Below, in pieces: positions 48,422 to 57,618 of a DNA stretch of 64,000 bases. The DNA lies in contig NZ_JAKGSD010000009.1 of assembly GCF_021654135.1 (NCBI RefSeq), forward strand, positions 62,001 through 126,000, read 5' to 3'. A model generated the notes under the pieces. The model saw nothing but the letters and a program-made list of their open reading frames with translations. It made no database searches and was not told where the DNA came from. Position 1 is the stretch's first letter. Each line of letters starts with the position of its first letter. The translations under genes were made by a program, and so were the position numbers. The DNA comes from Amycolatopsis tucumanensis. GTDB lineage: Bacteria; Actinomycetota; Actinomycetes; Mycobacteriales; Pseudonocardiaceae.

Positions 48422-49921
48422 TTAACGGCTGTCTCCGGCCGCCAGCAGCTGGTGAGTGCGCTGGATGGCGGGGTAGGACCGCGGCTGGGCGGCGGCACGC
48501 AGGGTCGCCGCGCCGTTCGGGCCGGTGGCCGGCTTGCCCGCGGTGAACAGCCAGGTCTGGAACAGCTGCTGCAGCGGCTTGCCGGAGACCTCCTCCGCCA
48601 GCGCGACGAAGTCGCTGATGCGGGCGTCGTCACCCCGGTGCCGGGCCACCCAGGTGCGCAGGATCGTGAAGAACGCGTCGTCGCCGACGGCGGTCCGCAG
48701 GGCCTGCACGGCCAGCGCGCCGCGGTCGTACACGGCGTCGTCGAACTGGTTGGCCGCGCCCGGGTCGCCGGGCAGGACCTGCCAGAACGGGTCGTCGGTC
48801 GGGTAGGAGTCATAGACGTACTGGGCGAGCTCGGCCGCGGTGCCCTCGCCCTGGTGCTCCGACCACAGGTACTCGGCGTAACTGGCGAAGCCCTCGTTGA
48901 GCCAGATGTCGCTCCAGCGGCCCAGCGAGACGGAGTCGCCGAACCACTGGTGCGCGTTCTCGTGCGCGACGACCGAGGTGTTCGTCCCGGAGACGAAGAA
49001 CTTGTTGCTGTACACCGGCCGCGTCTGGGCCTCCAGCGCGAAGGTCAGGCCGGTGCTGACGACCCCGCCCTGAGCCTCGAACGGGTACTCGCCGAACTGG
49101 CTCGCGAGGAACTCGACGATCTCCGGGGTGCGCTCGACGCTGGCCTTCGCCGCGCCCAGCGAATCGCCGGTGGCCGGGTCGTAGGCGGTGACGAACGGCT
49201 GCCCGCCGGGCGTGGTGGCCTGGTTGACCTCGAACTTCCCGACTTCGAGGGTGGTCGCGTAGGTGTTCTGCGGCTGGGTGCTGCGCCAGTTCCAGCGCGT
49301 CCAGCCGGCCCGCTGCTTGGTCTTGCGGACGAGCGTGCCGTTGGACAGGGCGGCGACGTCGTCGGGCACCTCGACCGAGACGTCGTAGGTGGCCTTGTCG
49401 GTCGGGTGGTCGCTGGCCGGGTACCACCACTGCGAGTTCTGCGGCTCGTCGACGGCGAGCGCGCCGTCCGGGGTCTTCTTCCACGCGGTGTAGCCGTCGA
49501 TGACGACCTTGGACGGGGTGTCGGCGTAGGTGACGACGACGGTGACCGGCTGGTTCTTCGCGAGCGGCTTGGCCGGGGTGACCTCCAGCTCGCCCTCGCG
49601 GACGGTCCGGAAGGCGGCGGGCACGTTGTCGACCCGGATCCCGCTCACGTGGAGCCCGAAGTCGAGGTCGAAGCTGGACAGCTCCTGCGTGGTCCTGGCG
49701 AGGATCGTCGTGGTGCCGGCGAGCTGGTCGGTGGCCGGCTGGTAGGTGAGGCGGATGTCGTAGTGGGCGACGTCGTAGCCGCCGTTGCCGGCGTACGGGT
49801 AGTAGGGGTCGCCGGCTCCGGCAGCGCCCGGGGCGGGCGCGGCGGAGGCGGTCGAAGCGAGGAGCACGATCGCGATTCCGGTGGTCACGGCCCCCAGGCC
49901 GGCGCGAGTTCGCAGACGCAT
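48422..49921 (-). CDS. Secreted M1-family metallopeptidase
   Basis: A 499-residue exported protein. The signal peptide ends near ASTASAAPAPG; the M1 active site is HENAHQWFGDSVSLGRW followed 19 residues on by the metal-binding glutamate of WLNEGFASYAEY. The usual GxMEN exopeptidase motif reads FALEAQTRPVYS. It is thus a likely periplasmic/extracellular aminopeptidase. ATG 49921 precedes the signal peptide; longer frames upstream run over menD. Confidence 0.9.
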   Translation of the reverse strand: MRLRTRAGLGAVTTGIAIVLLASTASAAPAPGAAGAGDPYYPYAGNGGYDVAHYDIRLTYQPATDQLAGTTTILARTTQELSSFDLDFGLHVSGIRVDNVPAAFRTVREGELEVTPAKPLAKNQPVTVVVTYADTPSKVVIDGYTAWKKTPDGALAVDEPQNSQWWYPASDHPTDKATYDVSVEVPDDVAALSNGTLVRKTKQRAGWTRWNWRSTQPQNTYATTLEVGKFEVNQATTPGGQPFVTAYDPATGDSLGAAKASVERTPEIVEFLASQFGEYPFEAQGGVVSTGLTFALEAQTRPVYSNKFFVSGTNTSVVAHENAHQWFGDSVSLGRWSDIWLNEGFASYAEYLWSEHQGEGTAAELAQYVYDSYPTDDPFWQVLPGDPGAANQFDDAVYDRGALAVQALRTAVGDDAFFTILRTWVARHRGDDARISDFVALAEEVSGKPLQQLFQTWLFTAGKPATGPNGAATLRAAAQPRSYPAIQRTHQLLAAGDSR

Positions 49922-49977
49922 GGCGGGGACGCTAGCGGGAAAACTTCCCACCGGACACGTCCGAAAGATGGTTCCCG

Positions 49978-51642
49978 CTAACTGAGAGCGGTGGACACCG
50001 CCGAGCGGATGCGGGCGTGCAGGTCGCGGTGGCGCGACCGGTCCACCTGCACCTCGACCACCCGCAGACCGGGCGCCGGGCGCAGCGCCTCGCGGAACTC
50101 CTCGATCGTCCCGGCCCGCACGTGCGGGATGCCGAACCCGGCGCACAGCGCCGAGAGGTCCGCGCCGTGCGGGGTGCCGAACACGTGCTCGAACGCGTCC
50201 CGGTGCTCGGGCGCCCCTTGCTCCAGCAGCGAGAAGATCCCGCCGCCGTCGTCGTTGAGCACCACGATCGTCAGGTCCGGGCGCGTCTCCGGCGGCCCGG
50301 CAAGCAGGCCGTTCACGTCGTGCAGGAACGTCAGGTCGCCGAGCAGCGCGTACGACTGCCCGCGGTGCACCGACGCCGCGCCGATCGCCGTCGACACCGT
50401 GCCGTCGATGCCCGCCACGCCACGGTTGCGGTGCACCAGCACGTCCGGCCGCATCCGGCCGGCCAGCGCCACGTCCCGCGCCGGGTTGGACGAGCCGACC
50501 ACCAGCAGCGCGTCCGGTGGCAGGGCGTCGACCAGCTCGGACGCCAGCCGCAGCCCGCTCGGCCACTGCTCGCGCCGCAACGCCGTGCCGACCGCCTCGT
50601 TCGCCAGCGCGTCCGCCCGCTGCCACGCGGCCAGCCACTCCGGATCGGCCGGCTTGGTCGGCGAGTCGAACCACTGCCCGACCTGCCGCACGTTGTGGGC
50701 GGGCGCGGGCCAGTCCGAGTCCGGGCGGACCAGCAGCACCTCGACGTCGGAGTCCGACAGCAGCTGCTGGATCTGGCGGAACACCGTCGGCCTGCCCAGG
50801 CACAGCACCTGCTCCGGCTTGTGCCGCCGGATGAACTCCTCGGCGCCGAGCAGCCACACGCCCGACGAGATCGCCGACGTCCCGAGCAGGCCCAGCCCGC
50901 CGGTCTCCGAGATCACCGGCCAGCCGTGCTGCTCACCCCACTCACCGGCCGCCCGCACCCCGCTGTCGCACGCGATGACCAGACCGCAGCGCGCCGACGG
51001 GACCACGAACGACGGCAGCGCGCCGAAGTCCGGCAGCTCGGTCCAGCGCTCCCCGCCGGGGCGGCCCTCCAGCGACTCGAACCACTCGTCGTCGCCGTCG
51101 GGCACCAGCGGCTCGCGGAACGGGACGTTCAGGTGGACCGGGCCGCACCGCCATTCGCCGTACGCCGCGTTCCATGCCCGGCAGATCTGGCTGCGCCAGT
51201 ACGCGTTCTGGCCACCGCGCCGCTCGGCGACGGCCAGCTCGTCGAAGTACCGCACCGCGCCGCCGTAGAGCCGCTGCTGCTCGATGACCTGGTTCGCGCC
51301 CGCGGCCCGCAGCTCCGGCGGGCGGTCGGCGGTGAGCACGATCAGCGGGACCCCGGCGCGGTCGGCCTCCAGGACGGCCGGGTGGAAGTTCGCCGCCGCG
51401 GTGCCGCTGGTGCAGACCACGGCGACCGGTCGTCCGGTGCGCGCCGCGATGCCCAGCGCGAGGAAGCCCGCGCCCCGCTCGTCGATGCGGACGTGCAGCT
51501 GGAGGCGCCCGGCGGCGGCCGCGTCGTACAGCGCCAGCGACAGCGGCGCGTTGCGCGAACCGGGGCAAAGCACCACGTGCGAGACGGTGTTGCGGACGAG
51601 TTCGTCCACGATCACCTTGGCCTGGGCGGTCGACGGATTCAC
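49978..51642 (-). CDS. menD: SEPHCHC synthase, menaquinone pathway
   Basis: A 554-residue TPP-dependent enzyme making 2-succinyl-5-enolpyruvyl-6-hydroxy-3-cyclohexene-1-carboxylate. VVLCPGSRNAPLSLALYDA and RIDERGAGFLALGIAARTG are the menD N-terminal motifs, VVCTSGTAAANFHPAVLEADRAGVPLIVLTADRPPELRAAGANQ follows in parts, and the TPP motif is GDLTFLHDVNGLL with NDDGGGIF. GTG start at 51642. Confidence 0.95.
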   Translation of the reverse strand: MNPSTAQAKVIVDELVRNTVSHVVLCPGSRNAPLSLALYDAAAAGRLQLHVRIDERGAGFLALGIAARTGRPVAVVCTSGTAAANFHPAVLEADRAGVPLIVLTADRPPELRAAGANQVIEQQRLYGGAVRYFDELAVAERRGGQNAYWRSQICRAWNAAYGEWRCGPVHLNVPFREPLVPDGDDEWFESLEGRPGGERWTELPDFGALPSFVVPSARCGLVIACDSGVRAAGEWGEQHGWPVISETGGLGLLGTSAISSGVWLLGAEEFIRRHKPEQVLCLGRPTVFRQIQQLLSDSDVEVLLVRPDSDWPAPAHNVRQVGQWFDSPTKPADPEWLAAWQRADALANEAVGTALRREQWPSGLRLASELVDALPPDALLVVGSSNPARDVALAGRMRPDVLVHRNRGVAGIDGTVSTAIGAASVHRGQSYALLGDLTFLHDVNGLLAGPPETRPDLTIVVLNDDGGGIFSLLEQGAPEHRDAFEHVFGTPHGADLSALCAGFGIPHVRAGTIEEFREALRPAPGLRVVEVQVDRSRHRDLHARIRSAVSTALS

Positions 51643-51686
51643 CGGGGACCCCCCGGCGTGTCACCCGTCACCACAGTCACACGGCC

Positions 51687-51692
51687 TATTCT
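51687..51692 (+). promoter_or_regulatory. -10-like TATTCT element of a leaderless menB promoter
   Basis: TATTCT lies 7 bp before the menB GTG at 51700, so transcription would begin at or next to the start codon, a leaderless arrangement common in actinobacteria. No Shine-Dalgarno is visible. No -35 match was found, which limits confidence. Confidence 0.4.
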
Positions 51693-51699
51693 CCCAAAC

Positions 51700-52623
51700 G
51701 TGCATGACGCCCAGGTTTCCGAGCTGTTCGACCCGTCCGCCTGGACCGAAATCGAGGGTTTCGGTTTCACCGACATCACCTATCACCGTTCCGTCGAGGC
51801 CCGCTCCGGCAAACGCGTCGTGCGCGTCGCGTTCGACCGCCCCGAGGTTCGCAACGCCTTCCGCCCGCACACCGTCGACGAGCTGTACCGCGCTCTCGAC
51901 CACGCGCGGATGAGCTCAGATGTCGGCTGCGTCCTCCTGACGGGGAACGGTCCCTCGCCGAAGGACGGTGGGTGGGCGTTCTGTTCCGGTGGTGACCAGC
52001 GTATTCGCGGTCGGTCCGGGTATCAGTACGCGAGCGGCGAGACCTCCGACACGGTGGACCCCGCGCGGGCCGGCCGCCTGCACATCCTGGAGGTCCAGCG
52101 GCTGATCAGGTTCATGCCGAAGGTCGTGATCGCGGTGGTCCCTGGCTGGGCCGCGGGCGGCGGGCACTCGCTGCACGTGGTGTGCGATCTCACCCTCGCC
52201 TCGGCCGAGCACGCGCGGTTCAAGCAGACGGACGCCGACGTCGGCTCGTTCGACGGCGGGTTCGGGTCGGCCTACCTGGCACGCGAGGTCGGGCAGAAGT
52301 TCGCGCGGGAGATCTTCTTCCTCGGCCGCGAGTACACCGCCGAGCAGATGCACCGGATGGGCGCGGTCAACGCGGTCGTCCCGCACGCCGAGCTGGAGGC
52401 CGAGGCGCTGCAGTGGGGCTGGGAGATCCTCGGCAAGTCGCCGACGGCCCAGCGGATGCTGAAGTACTCGTTCAACCTGATCGACGACGGGCTGGTCGGG
52501 CAGCAGGTCTTCGCGGGCGAGACCACCCGGCTGGCCTACATGCAGGACGAGGCCGTCGAGGGGCGGGACGCGTTCCTGCAGAAGCGGGACCCCGACTGGT
52601 CCGCCTTCCCCTACTACTACTGA
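51700..52623 (+). CDS. menB: 1,4-dihydroxy-2-naphthoyl-CoA synthase
   Basis: A 307-residue crotonase-fold enzyme that closes the naphthoquinone ring. It has FDRPEVRNAFRPHTVDEL, the oxyanion-hole motif FCSGGDQRIRG, the MenB-specific VPGWAAGGGHSLHVVCDLTLAS and the C-terminal DPDWSAFPYYY. The GTG at 51700 begins the family's N-terminal segment DAQVSELFDPSAW; long upstream frame is a shadow of menD. Confidence 0.95.
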   Translation: MHDAQVSELFDPSAWTEIEGFGFTDITYHRSVEARSGKRVVRVAFDRPEVRNAFRPHTVDELYRALDHARMSSDVGCVLLTGNGPSPKDGGWAFCSGGDQRIRGRSGYQYASGETSDTVDPARAGRLHILEVQRLIRFMPKVVIAVVPGWAAGGGHSLHVVCDLTLASAEHARFKQTDADVGSFDGGFGSAYLAREVGQKFAREIFFLGREYTAEQMHRMGAVNAVVPHAELEAEALQWGWEILGKSPTAQRMLKYSFNLIDDGLVGQQVFAGETTRLAYMQDEAVEGRDAFLQKRDPDWSAFPYYY

Positions 52624-52624
52624 G

Positions 52625-53779
52625 GTGCGCGTGCGCGAGGTCTGGCTGCGGGGTCCGGAGTCGGTCGACGAGCTGGCCGGGGCACTGGCCGCGGCGCTCG
52701 ACGGGGGCGAGGCGGTGCTGCCGCTGGACGGCGGCGACCCCAAGGCCGCCGGGCTGCTGGCGGGCATGCGGCCGGACGAGCCGGTGGAGCCGGGCACCGC
52801 GGTGATCATCGCGACCTCCGGGTCCACCGGCGAGCCCAAGGGCGTGCTGCTGTCCGCCGAGGCGCTGCAGGCCTCCGCGGCGGCCACGCACGCGCGGCTC
52901 GGCGGGCCGGGACGGTGGCTGCTCGCCACGCCCGCGAACTACATCGGCGGCCTGCAGGTGCTGGTCCGGTCGATGCTGGCCGGACAGCCGTTCGCGGTGC
53001 TGCCGCCCGGGCCGTTCCGGGCGGAACGCTTCGCCGAGGCCGCGCGGCCGGTGCTCGCCGGGAACGGGCCGCGCTACACCGCGATGGTTCCGACCCAGCT
53101 GACCCGGCTGCTCGACGCCGGCGGCCCCGGCCTGGACGCGGCAAAGGCGTTCGACGCGATCATCCTCGGCGCCGCCGCGACCACCCCGGCCTTACGCGCC
53201 CGCGCCAAGGAGGCCGGGGTGCGGATCGTCCCGTCCTACGGGATGAGCGAGACCGCGAGCGGCTGCGTCTACGACGGGGTGCCGCTGGACGGGGTCGGCG
53301 TGCGGATCGCCGACGACGGCCGGATCCTCATCTCCGGGCCGGTGCTCACCCACGGCTACCGGCTGCGGCCCGACCTCACCGCGGCGGCGTTCGACGGCGG
53401 CTGGTTCCGCACCGGGGACCGCGGGCAGCTGCGCGACGGGCGCCTGGAAGTCCTCGGCCGCCTCGACGACGTGATCAACACCGGCGGGGTGAAGGTGTCC
53501 GCGGCGGCGGTGGAACGCCTGATCACGTCCCTGCCCGGGGTGCGGGAGACGTGCGTCGTCGGGCTGCCGGACGCGGAGTGGGGCCAGGTCGTGGCGGCCG
53601 CGGTCGTGCCCGAGGGCGAGGTGCCGGACGTGGACGAGCTGCGGGCGGCGGTGCGTTCGGCGGCGGGTGCGGCGGCCGTGCCGAAGCGGGTCGAGTTCGT
53701 TACCACACTCCCGCTGCGCGGGCCCGGCAAAATCGACCGAACAGCGGTCGCGGAGCAGATTTTTCCCCCGGTTGGTTGA
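52625..53779 (+). CDS. menE: o-Succinylbenzoate-CoA ligase
   Basis: A 384-residue adenylate-forming enzyme. The P-loop-like motif is ATSGSTGEPKGVLLS near residue 62, the A5 block PSYGMSETASGCVYDGVPL, and WFRTGDRGQLRDGRLEVLGRLDDVINTGGVKVS the A7/A8 region. Length is shorter than typical CoA ligases (about 450-500), as common for actinobacterial MenE. GTG start at 52625; GTG 52631 also possible. It begins 1 bp after menB's stop. Confidence 0.93.
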   Translation: MRVREVWLRGPESVDELAGALAAALDGGEAVLPLDGGDPKAAGLLAGMRPDEPVEPGTAVIIATSGSTGEPKGVLLSAEALQASAAATHARLGGPGRWLLATPANYIGGLQVLVRSMLAGQPFAVLPPGPFRAERFAEAARPVLAGNGPRYTAMVPTQLTRLLDAGGPGLDAAKAFDAIILGAAATTPALRARAKEAGVRIVPSYGMSETASGCVYDGVPLDGVGVRIADDGRILISGPVLTHGYRLRPDLTAAAFDGGWFRTGDRGQLRDGRLEVLGRLDDVINTGGVKVSAAAVERLITSLPGVRETCVVGLPDAEWGQVVAAAVVPEGEVPDVDELRAAVRSAAGAAAVPKRVEFVTTLPLRGPGKIDRTAVAEQIFPPVG

Positions 53780-53810
53780 CATCCGGGGCGGGCCGTTTTT
53801 CAGTTAGCCA

Positions 53811-53951
53811 ATGATCTCGCTGAAACGTCTCCTGGTCGCGGCCGTCGGTGCCGCGTTCGCCGTCCTCGCGGTGGCCGGCACGGCGGCGGCCGATCCGCCC
53901 CTGCCGGACTCCGGCACGCTCACCTGGTCCGTACCGGTCGCCGCGGAGTAA
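53811..53951 (+). CDS. Small putative secreted peptide between menE and menA
   Basis: A 46-residue frame: ATG, Lys-Arg and a run of Ala/Leu/Val ([20 protein letters not shown]) followed by AAADPPLP, a typical signal peptide with a possible cleavage after ADP... or AAA. The mature part would be about 18-20 residues ending TWSVPVAAE, without cysteine. It starts 31 bp after menE and ends 23 bp before menA. A TTGACA sequence at 53776-53781 could be a -35 element. No Shine-Dalgarno is visible. No family recognised. Confidence 0.5.
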   Translation: MISLKRLLVAAVGAAFAVLAVAGTAAADPPLPDSGTLTWSVPVAAE

Positions 53952-53974
53952 GCGCGCTCGACGAGAATGCAGTC

Positions 53975-54847
53975 ATGGCGACTGTGACGGAGTGGATCGA
54001 GGGTGCCCGGCCGCGGACGCTGCCCAACGCGGTGGCTCCCGTGGTGGCGGGCGTGGGGGCGACGATCCAGCTGGGGGCGTTCACCTGGTGGCAGTCGTTG
54101 CTGGCGCTCCTCGTGGCGCTCGCGCTGATCATCGGCGTCAACTTCGCCAACGACTACTCCGACGGCATCCGCGGCACGGACGCCGACCGGGTCGGGCCGC
54201 TCCGCCTGGTCGGCTCCGGTGCCGCGGCGCCGAAGCTCGTGCTCACCGCCGCGCTGACCTGCTTCGGCGTGGCCGGGGTGCTCGGGCTGGTGCTGGTGGC
54301 GGTCACCGGGCGGTGGTGGCTGCTCGCGATGGGGGCCGCGTGCATCCTCGGCGCCTGGTTCTACACCGGCGGCCGGAAGCCCTACGGCTACGCGGGGCTC
54401 GGCGAGGTCGCGGTGTTCATCTTCTTCGGCCTGGCCGCGGTGCTGGGCACCGTGTACGTGCAGGCCGGGCGGATCAGCTGGGAAGCGCTGGGGGCCGCGG
54501 TGGCCGTCGGGTGCTTCTCGATGGCCGTACTGGTGGCCAACAACCTGCGGGACATCCCGACCGACCGGGTGGCCGGGAAGGTGACCCTCGCGGTGCGGCT
54601 TGGGGACGCCGGCACGCGGCGGTTCTACCTGGCGCTGATCGCGGTGCCGTACGCGGTGACGGTGCTGCTGGCGGTGTGGCACCCCTGGCTGCTGATCGCG
54701 CTGGTGACGGCGCCGCTGCTGCGGACCCCGGTGCGGGTGATCACCGGCGGGGGGAACGGGCCGGGGCTGATCCCGGTGCTGAAGGACACCGGGTTGGCGA
54801 TGCTGGCCTGGTCGGTGCTGACCGCCGTGGGACTCGCGGTCAGCTGA
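53975..54847 (+). CDS. menA: 1,4-dihydroxy-2-naphthoate polyprenyltransferase
   Basis: A 290-residue UbiA-family membrane enzyme with about eight helices. The first Asp-rich motif is [14 protein letters not shown] and the second is [16 protein letters not shown], with [16 protein letters not shown] at the N terminus. It attaches the polyprenyl tail to DHNA before MenG acts. ATG 53975 is preceded by the small secreted peptide gene. Confidence 0.95.
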   Translation: MATVTEWIEGARPRTLPNAVAPVVAGVGATIQLGAFTWWQSLLALLVALALIIGVNFANDYSDGIRGTDADRVGPLRLVGSGAAAPKLVLTAALTCFGVAGVLGLVLVAVTGRWWLLAMGAACILGAWFYTGGRKPYGYAGLGEVAVFIFFGLAAVLGTVYVQAGRISWEALGAAVAVGCFSMAVLVANNLRDIPTDRVAGKVTLAVRLGDAGTRRFYLALIAVPYAVTVLLAVWHPWLLIALVTAPLLRTPVRVITGGGNGPGLIPVLKDTGLAMLAWSVLTAVGLAVS

Positions 54848-55913
54848 CCCACTTGCCCGTCGCCAGGAACCGCTCCATGCGGGCCGTGTGCGGGGTCAGG
54901 TCGAAGCCCTGCTCGGCGATCCAGTCGTCGTTGTAGTAGGTGTGCGCGTACCGCTCGCCGCCGTCGCAGATGAGGGTTACCACGCTGCCCACCTGGCCGG
55001 CTTCGAGCATGCCCGCGATGATCTCGAAGGCGGCGTAGAGCGCGGTGCCCGTCGAGCCGCCCGCCCAGTGGCCGGTGCGCTCCCGCAGCAGCCTGATCGC
55101 CGCCATGGACGCGGCGTCCGGAACCTGGATCATGTGGTCGATGACCGTCGGCACGAAGGACGGCTCCACGCGCGGCCGTCCGATGCCTTCGATGCGTGAC
55201 GGCATGCCCGTGGTGTAGTCCATCGCGCCGGTCTGCCACGCCCCGTAGAACGACGAGTTCTCCGGGTCGGCCACCGCGATCTTCGTGGTGTGCCGCCGGT
55301 AGCGCACGTACCGGCCGAACGTCGCGCTCGTCCCGCCGGTGCCCGCGCCCACCACGATCCACGACGGCACCGGATGCCGTTCCGCGCGCATCTGCGCGAA
55401 CACCGACTCCGCGATGTTGTTGTTGCCGCGCCAGTCCGTCGCCCGCTCGGCGTAGGTGAACTGATCGAGGTAGTGCCCGCCGCACTCCGCGGCCAGCCGC
55501 TCGGCCTCGCTGTACATCGCGGACGGCACGTCCACGAAGTGACACCGCCCGCCGTAGAACTCGATCAGCTCGATCTTCTCCCGGCTGGTCTTGCGCGGCA
55601 CCACCGTCACGAAGTCCAGCCCGAGCATCCGCGCGAAGTACGCCTCGCTCACCGCGGTCGAGCCGCTGGACGCCTCGATCAACGTCGTTTCCGGGCCGAT
55701 CTGCCCGTTGACCAGCGCATAGAGCAGCAGGGACCGCGCCAGCCGGTGCTTGAGCGAGCCGGTCGGGTGCACCGACTCGTCCTTCAGGTACAGGTCCACG
55801 CCCCACTCGGGCGGCAGCGGGAAGCAGTGCAGGTGCGTGTCGGCGCTGCGGTTGGCGTCGGCCTCGATCAGGCGGATCGCCTCGCGCACCCACGCCCTAT
55901 TCGTCGCCGGCAT
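54840..55913 (-). CDS. Cysteine synthase/desulfhydrase-family PLP enzyme (Cds1-like)
   Basis: A 357-residue fold-type II PLP enzyme. The PLP-lysine is in [19 protein letters not shown] (Lys near 54), the asparagine loop is [15 protein letters not shown], the phosphate-binding glycine loop [14 protein letters not shown]. Resembles mycobacterial Cds1, which degrades L-cysteine to sulphide, pyruvate and ammonia. ATG 55913 preferred; frames further upstream overlap the DUF4229 gene. It converges on menA, overlapping by 8 bp. Confidence 0.85.
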   Translation of the reverse strand: MPATNRAWVREAIRLIEADANRSADTHLHCFPLPPEWGVDLYLKDESVHPTGSLKHRLARSLLLYALVNGQIGPETTLIEASSGSTAVSEAYFARMLGLDFVTVVPRKTSREKIELIEFYGGRCHFVDVPSAMYSEAERLAAECGGHYLDQFTYAERATDWRGNNNIAESVFAQMRAERHPVPSWIVVGAGTGGTSATFGRYVRYRRHTTKIAVADPENSSFYGAWQTGAMDYTTGMPSRIEGIGRPRVEPSFVPTVIDHMIQVPDAASMAAIRLLRERTGHWAGGSTGTALYAAFEIIAGMLEAGQVGSVVTLICDGGERYAHTYYNDDWIAEQGFDLTPHTARMERFLATGKWVS

Positions 55914-56178
55914 CCTCGCCCCGCAGCTGGGCCCGCAGCTTCGCGCGCTCCCGCGCCCGGTGCTCGTTGCGCACCGCGAGACCTGCGGTGACCCGCGCAT
56001 TCAGCTTGCGGAACACGAGCAGCCCGACCGGCAGGCCGACCACCACACCGACGGCGACGGCGACCAGCAACGGCACCTTCACCAGGACGAGCACGGCCGC
56101 CACGACGACGATCAGCCCGAACCGCGCGAGCAGGTAAAGCGTCAGGTCACGGCCCAGATGAGTACGGGTCTCGCTCAC
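55897..56178 (-). CDS. DUF4229 small membrane protein
   Basis: A 93-residue protein with two transmembrane helices ([20 protein letters not shown] and [20 protein letters not shown]) and a basic C-terminal tail ([14 protein letters not shown]). Pattern and position next to menA fit DUF4229 proteins of actinobacteria. ATG 56178. Its 3' end overlaps the PLP gene by 17 bp. Function unknown. Confidence 0.83.
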   Translation of the reverse strand: MSETRTHLGRDLTLYLLARFGLIVVVAAVLVLVKVPLLVAVAVGVVVGLPVGLLVFRKLNARVTAGLAVRNEHRARERAKLRAQLRGEDAGDE

Positions 56179-56189
56179 GTTTGACGAGC

Positions 56190-56663
56190 CTACGCGCCGG
56201 TCTGCGGCGGGTCTTCCAGCACCGTGTTGTTCGGCCTGCCCTCAAAGCGCGTGGACAGCACCACCGTGGTCCGCGTGCGCGCCACCCCGGCGATCCGGCG
56301 CAGCCTGCCCAGCGTGTGCTCCAGGTCGTCGACCGTCGGCACCCGCACCTTCACCACGAACGCCTCGTCCCCGGCGACCGCGTAGCAGCTCTCGACCTCG
56401 GGCAGCGCCCCCAGCTCGTCGGCCACGTCGTTGTCCTCGGCGGTGTCGGTCGGCTGGATGCCGACCAGCGCCGTCACGCCGAGACCGACCGTGCTCGGGT
56501 TGACGGTCGCGTGGTACCCGGTGATCACCCCGGCCGCCTCCAGCTTGCCGACGCGCTCGTGCACGGACGACGCGGACAGCCCCACGGTTCTGCCCAGCTC
56601 CGCGTAGGTGGCACGGCCGTTCAAGCGCAACGCGGCGATGATCTTGCGGTCCAGGGCATCCAC
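56190..56663 (-). CDS. Lrp/AsnC family transcriptional regulator (second copy)
   Basis: A 157-residue regulator: N-terminal helix-turn-helix (LDRKIIAALRLNGRATYAELGRTVGLSASSVHERVGKLEA) and a RAM domain with AVAGDEAFVVKVRV. It is more typical of Lrp than the copy at 14594. ATG 56663, upstream region divergent from bldC. Its targets cannot be told from sequence. Confidence 0.9.
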   Translation of the reverse strand: MDALDRKIIAALRLNGRATYAELGRTVGLSASSVHERVGKLEAAGVITGYHATVNPSTVGLGVTALVGIQPTDTAEDNDVADELGALPEVESCYAVAGDEAFVVKVRVPTVDDLEHTLGRLRRIAGVARTRTTVVLSTRFEGRPNNTVLEDPPQTGA

Positions 56664-56875
56664 GCGGACCAGCCTAGGCGGCCTTTACCCACGGCCCGCG
56701 ACCGCTGCCGGCACCGTTGCTTAGCGTCAACAAGCTGGGCGTTTTGTCCATTACTTACCCTTTACTCTTCGACAACCGTTCGAGTACCTGGCGGGTGAGA
56801 TGCCACGATTGCCGTGTTGATCGAACCGGGGCTTCGACCTCCGGTTTAGCAGTTTGGTCGTGAAGGAGGCGGAAA

Positions 56876-57085
56876 ATGACCGCTAGCACGGGAGGGCGCC
56901 TGCTGACGCCCGGCGAAGTCGCCGCGTTGTTCCGGGTGGACCCGAAGACCGTGACCCGGTGGGCGACCGCGGGCCGCATCGGCTCGATCCGCACCCCCGG
57001 TGGGCACCGGCGGTTCCGGGAGTCCGAGGTCAACGCCCTGCTGGCCGAGCTCACCACGGACGCGAACGAACCAGCGCGCGTCTGA
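56876..57085 (+). CDS. bldC: BldC-type MerR-like DNA-binding regulator
   Basis: A 69-residue protein with a winged-helix MerR-like DNA-binding domain: LLTPGEVAALFRVDPKTVTRWATAGRIGSIRTPGGHRRFRESEVNALL covers nearly the whole BldC length. BldC controls timing of development in streptomycetes and is conserved in actinobacteria. A strong ribosome site GAAGGAGGCGG precedes ATG 56876. It stands alone, divergent from the Lrp-like gene. Confidence 0.94.
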   Translation: MTASTGGRLLTPGEVAALFRVDPKTVTRWATAGRIGSIRTPGGHRRFRESEVNALLAELTTDANEPARV

Positions 57086-57099
57086 GCAGGTGGCGAGAA

Positions 57100-57131
57100 C
57101 CCCGCGGACCGGCCCGGCCGGACCCGCGGGG
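57100..57131. terminator. Possible hairpin after bldC
   Basis: CCCCGCGG (57100-57107) and CCGCGGGG (57124-57131) form a perfect 8-bp GC stem around a GC-rich 16-base centre that can itself pair. It sits 15 bp after bldC's stop, but no T tract follows; it could be an attenuator or an RNA structure rather than a terminator. Confidence 0.4.
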
Positions 57132-57216
57132 CCCGGGCGCGTCAACCGGAACTCACGCCGGAGGGGTTACCCTCGGTACAGCAGTTCCGCGCCAACGCAC
57201 TCGGAAGGGAGCGGGG

Positions 57217-57390
57217 ATGATCTACCTGCTCGCAGCGATCGGAGCGCTCACCATCGCTGTCCTGTTGTGGCGAGCCTTCGGCCCCGAGCACGTCGGGGTG
57301 TCCTCGCGAGCGACCGTCCCGCCGGACGACGACCCCGAATTCCTGCGCAAGCTCGGCGAGCAGAAGCCGCCGAAGTCCGAGGAAGACTGA
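57217..57390 (+). CDS. Small single-helix membrane protein downstream of bldC
   Basis: A 57-residue frame with one N-terminal transmembrane helix (YLLAAIGALTIAVLLWRAF) and an acidic, Pro-rich tail (PPDDDPEFLRKLGEQKPPKSEED). GAAGGGAGCGGGG lies just before ATG 57217. It is 131 bp after bldC on the same strand. Too short for the usual ORF cutoff. I do not recognise a family. Confidence 0.72.
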   Translation: MIYLLAAIGALTIAVLLWRAFGPEHVGVSSRATVPPDDDPEFLRKLGEQKPPKSEED

Positions 57391-57618
57391 TCGCCTGCTC
57401 TTCTCCACGTGCGCAACTCGCACCGCCGCCGCGGGTTCTCAGGAGCCCCCTCGCGAGGACAGCGCCGACGTGGTGACGGCACTGTCGCGCGGAGCGATCC
57501 CACAGCCCGGGAACACGGCGGCGCGAAGCGCCTCGATGAGGGGCGGTGGTCGGGTGGCGGGCGGGATTCCGAGGTTCCGCTACCCGCACCGCTGCGTGGG
57601 CCGCCTCTGGAATTCTCT

